Of a DNA stretch of 64,000 nucleotides, positions 11,101-22,375 are shown piece after piece (the first letter of the stretch is position 1; each line of letters starts with the position of its first letter). The notes under the pieces were generated by a model, which was not told the DNA's origin, did no database searches, and saw only the letters and a list, made by a program, of their open reading frames with translations. Made by a program: the position numbers and the translations under genes. Origin of the DNA: Plecoglossus altivelis (taxonomy: Eukaryota; Chordata; Actinopteri; Osmeriformes; Plecoglossidae); assembly GCA_036571765.1 (NCBI GenBank), contig BROE01000017.1, positions 1,499,778 through 1,563,777 on the forward strand, given 5' to 3'.

Positions 11101-13801
11101 TCCTGACTGAATGCAACGTTAGAGCGTGTCAGTCACAAAATCGTCTAGATTGCCTAGTTTTGTCCTAAGTGGCCTCAGGCAACGCAATGCATGCATGCAC
11201 GCCATGTCTTTTCTCGGACGCCCTGTTTCTGTCCACTTTCTGTTGAAAAGCGCTGTAGTGCGCGGTGTCATGGTTACATGACATAACAGACAGATTCAGT
11301 GTGGACAGATGCAGGGCAGATGCAACGCATGGGTCCGATTCTCACTTGCTCTTAGGACACGATGTTTGTTTATTCAACTGCCTTTTGTTGTTTGACTACC
11401 TCTTTGAGCTTGTGTTCCGTCGCCCTGCTTGTGTCAGAGCTGGAGGGGCTACTGCTGGCCCTGGCGTGCCCAGCTCGGGGGCTCTGTGTGAGGGGAGAGA
11501 GCTCGGGCAGTGGCCTCCCCTCCACGTTAGCAAGCATGCAGCTCTGAAACAGCTGGGAGCGCACGAATCGCCGATAGCTGTCAAACTTCATCAGCTTGAA
11601 GATCTGCCAGAGGGGTGAGAAGGTAAGGAATGAGAAAAACGTTGGGACTTGTATTGGAGCAGATTAAAGTTCAGGTGTTAGGATAGGGTCTGGGGTCAGT
11701 AAACATATTAGGGGTCTGTATTGGGTCAGAGGTAAATTAAGGGTTAGGGGTTACTATGTGGTCATGAGTCATCATGTCAGGGGTTAGTATAGAGTCAGGG
11801 GTTATTTTAGGTCTGGGGTCAGTATAGGTTTATGGGCTAGGTTAGGGTCAGGGGTTAGTAAAGGTTGAGTTGTTATTTTGTGTGATATGTAATGTCTGGG
11901 CACCTGTTGTTGAGCGCTGGTAAACATGTCAGGCTGAGGGTTTCTCATGTCCTCTTCAACACGGACCGTGTCGTCTACATTGACAGAATATCTGGCACTG
12001 GACGACAGGAACTTGGTGTAGATGGACTGCGCTTCCTGGTTCAGCTGGGGACAGGGAGAGGCATAGTCTAAAACTGAGCACCCAATCACTAGTCGATGTG
12101 TAGGTGGTGGCGCTTGTCTTGTCTGTTTGATTGGCTGATGTGTAGGGGGTAGGACCTACCTTATCCGTGTGATTGGATGGTATGTGTCGGAACCTCTCGC
12201 AGGCCTGCCAGAACAGGATGTTTTCATCGCTGACCTCTGACCTCAAGAAGGCCTGGACAGACAATAAATAACCAGTAAGACAAGATACAGTCAGAATGCC
12301 AACACAAACCTTCACCACTAACTGCTAGTACAATGACTCACCAGTCTGTCTGCTAACATATTCCGATTTTAGTCAGATTTATTTGAGGTCACAAAACCGT
12401 AACAACCTCAACATCTGAAACGGTGAGGCAAAAGGACCTGGCTGCCTGCCTGCCTGCCTTTCTATCTGCTAGTGCATTTGTCGGTATGTTGGCCTGTTTT
12501 ACTGTCTTTTTTGCTGCCTGCCTGTGTATTCGTCTGTAAGTCTGCCTGTCTGTCTGGAAGCTTAGGACCACAGTGTTTTATTTGTGGAGATTTCAGAATT
12601 AAGTGTTTGCCGGTTTCTCAATCACTAGTCAAGCCTCAATGCGTACACACATGCACAAATAGAAAGTGAGTAATACATGCACTAACACAGTACTCACCAC
12701 ATACATCCTCACCAACATCATTCTCTATCTATATCCCCCACCCACACAGTCCCAGACAGCAGGGGTGAGTCAGAGCTAGACTTCCCAAGGGCCTCCAGCA
12801 GGCACTGGGGGGGGGGGGGGTGAAGAAAGAAGGAAAGAAGGAAGGACTGAGAGGTTAGGAAGTAAGGAAGGACTGAGAGGTTAGGATGGAGGGAAAGGAG
12901 AAAGGTAGTGGAAAGAGGGTGTAAGTCAAGGTGTAGAGGTGAAAGGGAGGGAGGTCAAAGGAGGGAGTGAGGTGATCAGAGGTGACTGGAGGTAGGTAAA
13001 GGGCGGTTGAGTGAGGTAGGTAGGTGAGGTGAAGAGAGTTGAAAGGAGGAGGGAAGGTGGAGGGCGGTGGATGGAGGTGGAGGGAGAAGGAGAGGTGGAG
13101 GGTGCAGAGCAGATGGAGGGAGGTGAAGGGAAGGTGAGATTCCCTGGAAGCTGACCGTGAAGTACAGGACTCCTGTGGGGTCCTGGAGCAGCCTCTCAAA
13201 GCTCACGGCCCAGCTTGCCACCTTGCCAACACCACTTCCACCGCCGCTCGGCACTGTTGGTAGGCTGGAATTGCTGCTGGAGGTGTGGCCTAGCTCGGCC
13301 ACACCCCCTCGCTCCTCAGGTGCCACGTTCAGCTCTGCAGGGGAAACCAAGGCCAATCATTTGTGAGTATGCCGTATCTGTGTGACATAAACAGCTCTGT
13401 TGTAGCGCCAGATGGACAAAGTAATTATTAAAAGTTGATCATAAATTAATAACTCATGAGAACAGTGTCACCACAGAGGAAGTAACACAGAACGGAAACC
13501 GTCTTTGCAGACATACGCTCAGGTTGAGAAGACAGCAGACTTGTGTCACTTCCTGTCTGACTAGAGTGGTAAATGGAGGAAGTCATTGTAATTGCACCTA
13601 CAGCTCACACGCGAACACACACACACAGCACACACACAGACATGCAACCCCCATGCATGCATGCACACCGACACGCCTCACTTGTCTGCGGGTGACAGAA
13701 ACAGAAGACGAAGACTGGATAAGGGGTGGATGAGATGAGATGAGTTACACGTGTTGGGTGTGATGAGAGACAAACTCACCTCCGTCAGAAACAGCCAATA
13801 C
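8132..13801 (-). CDS. rgs14: Regulator of G-protein signaling 14
   Basis: RGS14 is a GTPase-activating protein for Gi/o alpha subunits that also binds Ras/Rap and GDP-bound Gi alpha. Thirteen minus-strand exons join with matching phases: 13780-13801 (22 nt), 13156-13334, 12160-12252, 11904-12044, 11400-11603, 10627-10750, 10239-10309, 9958-10143, 9768-9841, 9321-9447, 9134-9215, 8846-9010 and 8132-8490 (stop at 8132). They give about 608 residues. Domains in order are: VLAVSDGELN near the start as in mammals; the RGS box (WAVSFERLLQDP, SDENILFWQACERF, PDMFTSAQQQ, MKFDSYRRFVRS); tandem Ras-binding domains (KYCCVYLPDGTASL, then KTLQEVLNPLLQKH); and a C-terminal GoLoco motif (GLMELLSSA, DQRGLLKRE). 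Mammalian RGS14 is about 566 residues. The start codon is not in these exons; see the upstream exons. It could be one of two teleost paralogues, which I cannot separate. Confidence 0.93.
10873..11074. mobile_element. hAT-like foldback MITE, copy 1
   Basis: A 202-bp palindromic element starts CAGGGGTGGGTAATCCTGG and ends with its inverted form CCACCCCTG. It is flanked by 8-bp target duplications ATCTAGGA and ATCCAGGA (one mismatch), the size typical of hAT elements. It has no coding capacity. It lies in an rgs14 intron. Confidence 0.8.
11640..11880. repeat. Degenerate GGGGTTAGTATAGGGTCA repeat
   Basis: Tandem units of roughly 20-25 bases (variants of ggggttagtatagggtcag) fill most of the rgs14 intron between the exons at 11400-11603 and 11904-12044. 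Confidence 0.7.
12840..13135. repeat. Purine-rich GGAGG repeat in rgs14 intron
   Basis: Degenerate gaaggactgagaggttagga and ggtggagg units directly downstream (in gene orientation) of the first RGS-box exon, preceded on the plus strand by a poly-G run (about 12809-12820). Open frames across it are low complexity. Confidence 0.7.
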
Positions 13802-14639
13802 CTGTACACAGGGAGAGAGGGAGGAGGTTGAGGGGTTAACGAGAGGAAGGGAGAGAGGGAGCAAGGAAGGAAGGAGAGAGGAAGAAAAATCGACAGAGAG
13901 AGGGAAAGAGAGAGGTGTAGAGAGAAGGTAAAAGTGGGGTGGTGAGAGAGAGGAATAGACAAAGGAGTGAAAAAGAGAGCAAGAAATAACAAGAGTGATA
14001 TGGGGAGAGAGAGAGAAAAAATAGACGTAAAGAAAGAAGACAAAGATAGAGGGAGACAGAGGATACGGAGAAAAGAAGATGGGGGTATGGAGAAAGATGG
14101 AAGGGAAAAGTGACAGAGAGAAATTGCAAAGCAAAAAACTTTGCAAAGAAGACTGTGAAGTTGAAAACACACAGACGCAAGTATCCACACACATCAAAAC
14201 ACGCAACATAGAAGTATATGTCAACTTACTGGATATGTATTGGTTATTCCAAGGTGGTCGTGTATTAAAAACATGCTCTCTGTGTGAGAGTGTGTTTGTG
14301 TGTCTAGATGACTCTGAGGAGTTCCTCTCAACTTGTACAGTATTTCTGCAGCTATCATCGTCACATCCTGGATAGAACAGGAAGTATCGCCATGGCAACA
14401 TGCCACAAGAGGATGTGCGGGCATTCGTCAAACCCTGATAGTCTGAACGACACACGCTGACAGATAACAATACTCAGTGACAAACTTACTCACAGACAAC
14501 CACACATGCAAATAAATGCACACACATACACACGCACACAAGCAAACACAGCCACACTTACAGACACATAATTACACACACCGAAATTGAAAGAAGACCA
14601 GACCAGAGCTGTATGCGTGCGAAGGCACGTCTGATTGTG

Positions 14640-14670
14640 TGTGAGCTTGTATCTCTGAATATGCTTACCT

Positions 14671-14714
<44 letters not shown>

Positions 14715-15030
14715 CTATATGCTGGCATGTGTTTAACAAAAATATGTGTTTGTGTGTGTGGAAGCATGTACGCCTGTGTGTGTATGCCTTCATGTGTGTA
14801 TATGGCTGTGTATGTTTGTTTGTTAGTGTGAATGTTTGTGCACGTATGCCTCCAAGTGTGTGCGTGTGTGTTTATGCTTGTGTGTGTGTGTATATATATA
14901 TGCTTGTGTTTGTGTGTTTATGCTTGCGTGTGTGTGTGTGTGTGTTTATGCTTGCTTGTGTGTGTGTTTATGGTTGTGTGTGTGTGTTTATGCTTGTGTA
15001 TGTGTGTGTTTATGCTTGTATGTGTGTTAC
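14640..15030. repeat. (GT)n and TATGCTTGTGTGTG repeats
   Basis: A pure GT run (about 14675-14712) is followed by tandem 'tgtgtgtgtttatgcttg' units up to the edge of the candidate rgs14 exon at 15031. The long Cys/Val open frames are repeat artefacts. Confidence 0.9.
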
Positions 15031-15138
15031 CCTGGTGCTGCTGAGCTCAGTCTTTCGTTGTTCTAGCTTTCTCTTCAAGGAGGTCCTCAGGGTGAGGTGC
15101 GAGAAGCTCTTGCTGATATCCTTGAACACCTGGTTCCT
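15031..15138 (-). CDS. Candidate upstream rgs14 exon
   Basis: A 108-bp open segment bounded by a TAG acceptor and a GGTAAC donor encodes 36 residues including RNQVFKDISKSFSHLTLR and SLKRKLEQRKTELSSTR. It begins and ends in phase 0. That fits both the next downstream exon (13780-13801, starting VLAVSDG) and the upstream long exon. The non-repetitive, basic and amphipathic sequence looks coding. I do not recognise it in mammalian RGS14, whose first exon encodes only about 15 residues before VLAVSDGEL. Confidence 0.5.
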
Positions 15139-15389
15139 CTACACACAACATACATTGACATGAAGCCCACACACATACCCACTGTTTCACCCTTCCCCTC
15201 AACACAAAACCTTAACTTTTAATCCTAAATCCTTTGCACTAACCCTTCACACTAACCTTTAAACATAACACTCAACCTTTGTACTGACCTTTAATGCTAA
15301 TGGACCCATGGAATCTTTAAAAGCAGAAATCTCTCACAGCTAAAACCTGACTGCAAGCTCGACATAAATATCAGCTGACAGTTCCATAC

Positions 15390-16328
15390 CTTCTCTTTGG
15401 GTTCTCCTGATGTTCTCTTCTCCAGAACTATCTCTCTGGGTTCTCCTGGAGTTCTAAGCTCTTGAGGTTCTCCTCCAGTCATCTTTTCTTTGTGAATCTT
15501 TTCTTTCTTTTCTTTCAGAATCTTTTCTTTCAGAATCTTGTCTTTGGGTTCTCCTCTCGACTTCTTCTCTGAAGTCCCCTCTCTGGGTTCTCCTGCATTT
15601 CTTGTCTCCAGAACCTTCACTTTGGGGTCTCGACTGCCCACCTTATCCAGAACCTTTTCCTTGGGTTCTAGAGTTGTTCCTTTGTCCAGCATCTTCACTT
15701 TTACTTCTCCCGCTGTTCTCCAGTTTAATACCTTGCCTTTAAGATCTCCAATGGTTCTCTTTTCCGGTAAACTCCATTGTGGTTGTTCTCCAGCTCTCCT
15801 ATCTGAAACTTTCTCTTTTAGTGTTTTCTTTTTTGAAATCTCTTGTTTTGGAGAATCCCTTTTTGGGACCTCCACTTCTAGGAACATCTCTTTTGTAACA
15901 TTATGCTTTGGAGAATTCTCTGTCCAAATCATTTTTTTTGATTCCATTCCATCTTTACGTTCCGCAAACAGTTCCTCAAATTCTATTCCAGTTATCTTGT
16001 CCAGAACCTGTTTTTTTGGGTCTTCCTTGTGTATTTCATCTGGAACTTTGTCCTTAGGTTTTCCTTGGGTTCCCCAGTGTAATATCTTATCTCTCAGTTC
16101 TCCTCGGGTGATCTTTTCTGGAACCCTCTCTCTGGGTTCTTTTCCACTTCTATTTTCTGAAACCCTCTCTTTTGTAAACGTCTCTCGCTGTCCTTCTGCA
16201 GTTCTCCTCTCTGCATTCTTCTTTTTGGGTTCCGCTCCAGTACTGTTTTCTGGAACTCTCTCGGTGGGTTCTACCATAGCTCTCCTGTCCGGTCGAAGCC
16301 ACTGGAACCGAGAAGCTGAGGTTTCCAT
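15390..16328 (-). CDS. Candidate repetitive charged exon, rgs14 N-terminal extension
   Basis: A 313-codon open frame on the minus strand from ATG 16328 ends at a donor (AAG|GTATGG, 15390) in phase 0, compatible with the exon at 15031-15138. It encodes a degenerate repeat of about 15-17 residues, variants of GEPKEKVLDKRT, rich in Lys and Glu, with no predicted globular domain or membrane segment. A long pyrimidine tract followed by CTCAG (ending 16316) just inside the ATG suggests it could instead be an internal exon whose acceptor lies at about 16315. If real, it would bring the rgs14 product to roughly 957 residues. The alternatives are a separate minus-strand gene fragment or a non-translated degenerate minisatellite. 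The opposite strand is also open for 275 codons, which weakens the argument from open length alone. Confidence 0.4.
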
Positions 16329-16629
16329 GAGGGCAGGAAAGAAGCAAAGAGAGAGAGAGGGATGAAGAGAAGAGGAAAGAAGTGAAGAACACAGTGTTGT
16401 AAATAATCTATAGTTAAAGAGCTTTCAATAAAATCAAGAAAGGCACGCTCATCTACTCCACAAGAGAAGAAGAGATAGAGGAATGAGAAGAGGAGAGACG
16501 GACAAAGTGATCTTTCCAGACCCAGGCTGCTAGTGATGAAGGCAGTTAGTTAATGGTTGTTCATCACAGTCCAGGCCTGAGCAAACATCATCCACATGAG
16601 CAGCAGCTGTCATCCTCCTGCTGTCTGGT

Positions 16630-17000
16630 ATGATCTGGCTGGAAACCTGCCTGGCTGAGAAGGCCTTGTCCTAAAGAAATACACTGCATCCAAACCTCTG
16701 GATCTGGCTAGGGACCTCTGTATCTGACTGATGTGTTTGACTAGCAGTCTCAGTACCTGACAAGCAGAATCATCATGTAGCTTGTAATTTTGCTTGCTGC
16801 CTCCGTTTCTGACTTGCAGCCTCAGCATCCGGCAAGCAATCTCAGTATCTGACCAGCAGCCTCAGTGTCTGATTGGCGACATCAGTATCCGACTAGCAGC
16901 ATCACAATCTGGCAAGCTGCTTCAGTTTTTGACTAGTATCCTCAGTACCTAGCTAGCAACATTAGCATTTGGCTAGCAACCTTAATATCTATTAATATCT
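16630..17000. repeat. ~30-bp TCTGACTAGCAGCCTCAGTA minisatellite
   Basis: About a dozen degenerate units of the form 'ctcagtatctgactagcag' at about 30-base spacing. It is intergenic between the rgs14 upstream exons and arl3. Confidence 0.8.
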
Positions 17001-18920
17001 TAATATCTACTCTGGTTTATACTGTCTGCATATGGTCACTCCATACTGTATACCGAATTGTAGGAACTCTGATCTGACAACAATATGAGGAATTCAAATA
17101 CTCATGGTTTGTATGTGTGTGTGTATTCGTCTGTATGTAGGGGGAGTTGTGTCATGCAGTCCTGTGGACGCAAAGATTCATCTGCTAGGCATATACAATC
17201 AATCCCAGATACATAAAGGAAAGATGATATTTAAAGTGTTTGAAGTAATCCACCATACTGGGAGGGATGAACTGCTCATCAGAACTCATTCTGCTCAAAC
17301 CAGAAGAATAACGCTTACTTGAAGTGAATATTACATTCTACCTGAAGTGTCAAATGGTATACTACATTCTGGTCTGTAGCAATATTATCGAAGTCATTTG
17401 TGTATGATGTCATCAGCAGGGCTTGCATGGATGACCCTACAGGTCCGATCCAACCAGAACTGGCTGTGACTGGGAATCCAACGTGGCCACGCACATATAG
17501 GCAGGGAGGCCATTAGTACAGCCAGCCAGCCCAGGGAGTTTCTAAGGAGATGCAGGTATGTGTTTTACAACAGGAGCACTTTAGTGATGGGACGACTTCT
17601 TGAAACGCCAACCGCCTTCTGTGTGACTGTTGGTCAGTGTCCCTGTCTGTCTGTGGGTCTGTCTATCTGTGGGTCTCTCTGTCTATCTGTGGCTAAACCT
17701 GTCTGTGTTCATGACTATCTGTGGGTCTGTCAGTCTGTGTCTTCCTGTCTGTTTGTGTTTTATTCTGTCTGTGGGTCAACCTGTCTGTGTCCCTGCTTGT
17801 CTGTGGCACAACCCGTCTGTAGATCAGCTGCGACTGTTGTCATGGCAGCAGCCTTGAGAGTAAGCTATCCAGCAACACACTTGTGTGTGAATGCACATGC
17901 CCACAAATTCACACAAAGACACACACATTTTTGGCTTGCTTAATAAGCCTTGACAAGCAACAGATGGGAGGGTGAAGTGAAGTGATACCATGTCAATACT
18001 GTGACTTTTGTAGTCTTAGTGCCCACAAGATCTCCAACTCTCCCCATTTCCACATCTAACCCACCGCCAACCCTAAAACATCTTTAAGCCCATCCCATCC
18101 CACCATCCAGCACACACACCCACACAGCATTATACATGTACGCGTTTAGCATTTGCTTTTATCCAAAGTGCACACACATTATACAGCAGACACACATGAC
18201 CACAAATAATAATAATAATAACAATAAACTTTATTTTCAATAGTGCCTTTAAAAGTGGCATCTCAAAGTGCTTCACAGAAGAAGAAGAAAGCATGCAATT
18301 ATACAAATAATACTTTAAAATAAGTAAGATATAAAGTGCAAAAACACATACCTAATAAAAACATACTATCAAAACAATTAAATGAAAAATTCAATATCAG
18401 TATAATCGAGTAAACAAAAGTGACAAAGTGCGGATGCATACCACCAGCCCTCATACGCACACCTTGATGGTGAAGAGGGAGATTGAACCTAAATGGAATG
18501 AACTGCCACTCACAGGGGCAGGGGGAGGAGGGAAGGGCGGGGGAGGAAGAGCTAAATGTAGCTTTATAATCCTTCCTCCGCACACACACACACACACACA
18601 TACACGCTTTACATCACACAGACAGAGGTAGAGAGGCTACCGAAAGGTCAGGTGAGAAGGCACAGGGCAGTTTTGTTTCTGTCCAAACGGATGTTGGGGG
18701 GGAGAAGGGGTTCTCCACAACTGGAAGACCTAGCTACCTGCTTATGGATCTTGTTACCTTGACATCTACCTGTTTACCTGTGGAGCTATCAACCTGCCTG
18801 CACACCTGTGGACCTAGCTACCTGCACGGCTGTGGAGGCTGAATACAACGTCACTCGCTGGATCTTTGATTTGGGATGCATCCTGGCTTTTCTCCTGCCT
18901 TCTGAAGAGAGCACCTCACT
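17000..18920. other. Intergenic region upstream of arl3
   Basis: No gene is seen. The stretch contains 'ctgtctgtgggtc' repeats (about 17640-17820), a reversed SINE-type tail (about 18146-18175, resembling cttttatccaaag), an A/T-rich interspersed fragment with 'aataataataa..ctttatttt' (18205-18420) and a CA run (18581-18600). The arl3 promoter should lie near its right end. Confidence 0.5.
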
Positions 18921-21900
18921 ATGGGGGAGGTCCAGAAGGTAGAGTTCTCCAGATTAACCAATCACGGACCAGCAACACAGCATATTATATTATAATATGT
19001 GCCTCTTGGCCTCCTGTGTGTGCATGGTTTCATGTATGTGTGTGTGATTTGCGTGTATGTGCCTGCCTTTGTGTGTATGTGCGTGTACCTTTGTGTCTGT
19101 GTGTGCCTGTGTATGTGTATGTCAGGGCTTGCTCTCGGTGATCCAGAAGCTGAAAGGGACCACTGAGGCAGAGTTGAGGATTGTTCTGCTGGGTTTAGAC
19201 AACGCTGGGAAAACCACTCTTCTTAAGAATCTAGCGTCTGAAGATGTCAACACCATCACTCCTACACAGGTGTGTGTGTTTGCATAGTAACATGTGTTTG
19301 TGAGTAAATGGTTAATGTGTGTGTGTAGTGTGAGACAGAAACGACAAGTCATTGCTGGTCCATATAGGCTGATACTGCGACCTCACCAACATGGTGCTCA
19401 TCCTCATTAGTGGCAGCTCAGGCTCTGATAGGAACTTCCTGGAACAGTAGTGACACCATCAGGAACAGGGGTCAGCTGTCAGGGCACCCTGATTGCTGTG
19501 AAACTTGGGAATGTTCATGGATAATGTGTATTTTTTTTTGTTTCACTTTTCTTAAAGATGCCAATCATTTTGATAGTATCAGTTATACTTGATATTATTA
19601 TAAAATTTGTCCTGACATCTTACTAATATTAAAATGTACAAGAAAAGTCCGTTTCTATTAGTGTGTGGCTTTGTTGTTAATCGTTGTGTGTTGATCATGT
19701 GGTGCGGACCTGTAGCTGAGTGTGCTGAGGTGCGGTGTGTCTGTAAACAGTAGTGTGTGTGTGTGAGTGTGTGTGAGTAGCAGGGCTTGCTCTCTGTGAT
19801 CCAGAAACTGAAAGGAACCTCTGAGGAGGAGTTGAGGAGATGTGTTGTGGCGTTTAAAGCAGATTACTGCTCCGTTTACAGCTCTGCTAAAACCAGAGAG
19901 GCAGACCCGCCTTAATCCTCGGGTCAGAAAGTACCTCAGGGTGGGGGCGTTAGATGGAGAGAGAGGAGGAGGAGGGGTAAGAGAGAGGTGGTTGAGAAGA
20001 AAATAGGAGGAAGGGGGAGGAAGGAGAGGAGGGAAAATGAAGAAGGAAAGGGTGGGAAGAGAGGAGAGAAAAAAGAAGGCAGGTTAGCAAGGGGGAGGAG
20101 CTAAACAAGAGGGAGGAGCTAAACAAGAGGGAGGAGGGGCACAGCTCATCATAAAGTTTCCAAGACATATCATTACACTTCTAAATGCAGTAGAGGTGGT
20201 TAGAGCCTCTCATGCTGAGATACTGCAGGATATGACCCGGTGCAGGATATGACAGTATATTATGAGTCTGAGTGACAGCTATACCCCCAGTCCAGACTAT
20301 ACCTGGGGTTAAAGGGGCCTAGGCCTGGGACTGTAACATCGGATTTAAACCCAGCAGGTGATATAAATACTGTGGAGGCTTGTATGATCAGAGGTTATAT
20401 CTACTGAAAGCAGGATGAGGTTTATATCACTTTGGCTGTTGATTAAATGTACTGAGACACTGAACGTGCACTGAAGTCATGGTTATCTTCAGTCATATCA
20501 CCAATAAACGGTGGATCTCTGTCTATGGACTTTACCAGTTTTGAAGTTTTATATTTGAGCTATGTTAGGGTAAGAGTAGACATGGTGGTTCTTTAACTTG
20601 GATGTATACATCTGCAGAAATTTGAAGGGTCTACATCAGGAGTGGGCAATCCTGGTCCTCGGGGGCCATTGTCCTGAAGGCTTTAGATGTTTCCAATGAA
20701 TGGGTTGTTATCAAGCTCTGTAGAAGCCTGCTAATGACCATTAAATATAATCAGGTGTGCTGGAGAAGGAAAACATCATAAACCTTCAGGCCCCGAGGAC
20801 CAGGATTGCCCACTCCTGGTCTAGATCCTGGTAAATCATCTTATTGGTGTACAGTGACACCAAAGGTTGATATATATGGTATGGTAGAAGATCAGGGATC
20901 GGAAGGCAATAGTTAAGTCATTTTGACATTAGTTGGAGGGTTTGTTTTTATAAGGCACAATATAAAATAGCATCTTAGCCAACGAGTAGATTCCTGAGTA
21001 TAGATGGTTCCTATTCTTGAGTATAGATGGTTCCTCTTCCTGAGTATAGATGGTTCCTCTTCCTGAGTATAGATGATTCCTCTTATAGACTATAGGTGGT
21101 TTCTCCAGATTGTACAGTGGAAGGTTCCTCCACAGTACACAGATGACAGGTCTTTTCCCGATGATGCAGGGCTTCAACATCAAGAGCATCTCGTGTCACG
21201 GCATGAAGCTGAACGTGTGGGACATTGGAGGCCAGAGAAAGATCCGACCCTTCTGGAAGAAATACCTGGAGAACACAGACTTGCTGGTGAGTCATTATAG
21301 TTTAGACTGGCGAGTTAGTCAACATACTTCAGACTGGTGTATTTGTCAGTAAAGTATAGGAAGGTGATTTAGTCAACATTGTAAAGACTTGAGGTTAATC
21401 CACGCAGTCTAGACCTGTGAGTCAGTAAACACAATATAGATCTGCTGGTAAGTCGAACCTGTTGTTAGACTAGGTAGTCTTTGGGATCTAACCTGTGGAC
21501 TCTCCACCAGATATATGTGATTGACAGCGCAGACAAGAAGAGGTTTGAAGAAACTGGACAGGTGAGGTTCACTAACAGACTGAGATCAGAGGTGATTGCT
21601 AGCCTTGCTCTGCATCTCCCCACCTCTAACCCCTGACCTGTGCTCTCTGAGGTCCAACCAATGACTTTGAACCACTGCACTCTAACCCCTAACCTCTGAC
21701 CCCAGGAGCTGTCAGAGCTGATAGAGGAGGAAAACCTTCAGGGTGTCCCAGTCCTGATCTACGCTAACAAGCAGGACCTGGCCACCGCCTCCCCAGCCAG
21801 TGAGATCGCAGAGGGGCTCAATCTGCACACCTACCGAGACCGCCAGTGGCAGATCCAGGCCTGCTCTGCTGTGTCCGGGGAAGGTATCCAGGTAGGGGAG

Positions 21901-22099
21901 AACACAGGAAACAGGATGTGATGTCACTTTTCTTCTCATTTTACCATGTTCGGGGAGGGAACAGCACAGGAAACAGGATGTGGTGTACTATACTAGTATG
22001 TATGATATAATATACTAGTATACTGTATGGATAATACATGTTCAACTCTCACAGGATGGAATGAACTGGATCTGCAATAATATCGTCGACAAGAAGTGA
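18921..22099 (+). CDS. arl3: ADP-ribosylation factor-like GTPase 3 (ARL3-type)
   Basis: ARL3 is a small GTPase that releases lipidated cargo from UNC119 and PDE6D at the cilium. Six exons join in phase 0 throughout: 18921-18938 (MGEVQK), 19126-19269, 21170-21286, 21511-21561, 21706-21891 and 22055-22099. They give 186 residues against 182 for human ARL3. The P-loop GLDNAGKT is at about 29-36, switch I TPTQ at 51-54, WDIGGQ at 71-76, the guanine-specifying NKQD at 131-134, and CSAVSGEG follows. All GTPase motifs are intact. Gly2 is present but the following residues (EVQK) lack the Ser/Thr favoured for myristoylation, as in ARL3. The MGEVQKGLL start suggests the teleost arl3b/arl3-like paralogue rather than the MGLLSIL form. 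An AATAAA lies at 22370. Confidence 0.95.
19784..19839 (+). pseudogene. Truncated duplicate of arl3 exon 2
   Basis: After a GT-rich tract and CAG, the sequence reads ggcttgctctctgtgatcca and continues as a near copy of the start of exon 2 (GLLSVIQKLKGT-SEEELRR). Similarity ends after about 56 bases, before the P-loop. It therefore cannot replace exon 2 and is a relic of a local duplication that included the acceptor region. Confidence 0.85.
19930..20135. repeat. Purine-rich GGAGGAG repeats in arl3 intron 2
   Basis: Degenerate GAGGAGG runs, including a doubled agggaggagctaaacaag unit. Confidence 0.7.
20637..20818. mobile_element. hAT-like foldback MITE, copy 2
   Basis: A 182-bp palindromic element starts CAGGAGTGGGCAATCCTGG and ends CCCACTCCTG, with 8-bp target duplications GTCTACAT and GTCTAGAT (one mismatch). 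It belongs to the same family as the copies at 10873 and 59290 and lies in arl3 intron 2. Confidence 0.85.
20985..21095. repeat. ~25-bp tandem repeat near arl3 exon 3
   Basis: Four or five units of 'ttcctgagtatagatgg' occur at about 25-27-base spacing, ending some 75 bases before exon 3. Confidence 0.8.
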
Positions 22100-22375
22100 A
22101 ACCCGACTCTTGCAAAATCACTCCAGAATGGGAGCACTCACACCACTGACCGTACTGAATGTCATTGAGCGGTGTGTGTAGATACAATCCGAATGTCAGT
22201 TTTCCTTCATCAAATCATAGAAGTATGAGAAACCCCTTATTGAATTAGGTTTGACCATGTTTCAGATAAGTGCGTCTTTGTGAAGGCAAGTCTCTGAGTC
22301 TGAGTGCTTCCAGGGGGTATGACCAGGCAAGAAAGCATTCATTGCTGATATGACTTCACAGAAACTTGAAATAAA

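Noticed and set aside
15538..16365. 275-codon plus-strand frame opposite the rgs14 candidate exon
   Set aside because: It is Ser/Phe/Leu-rich antisense of a repeat that lacks stops in both directions. It has no link to other plus-strand exons.
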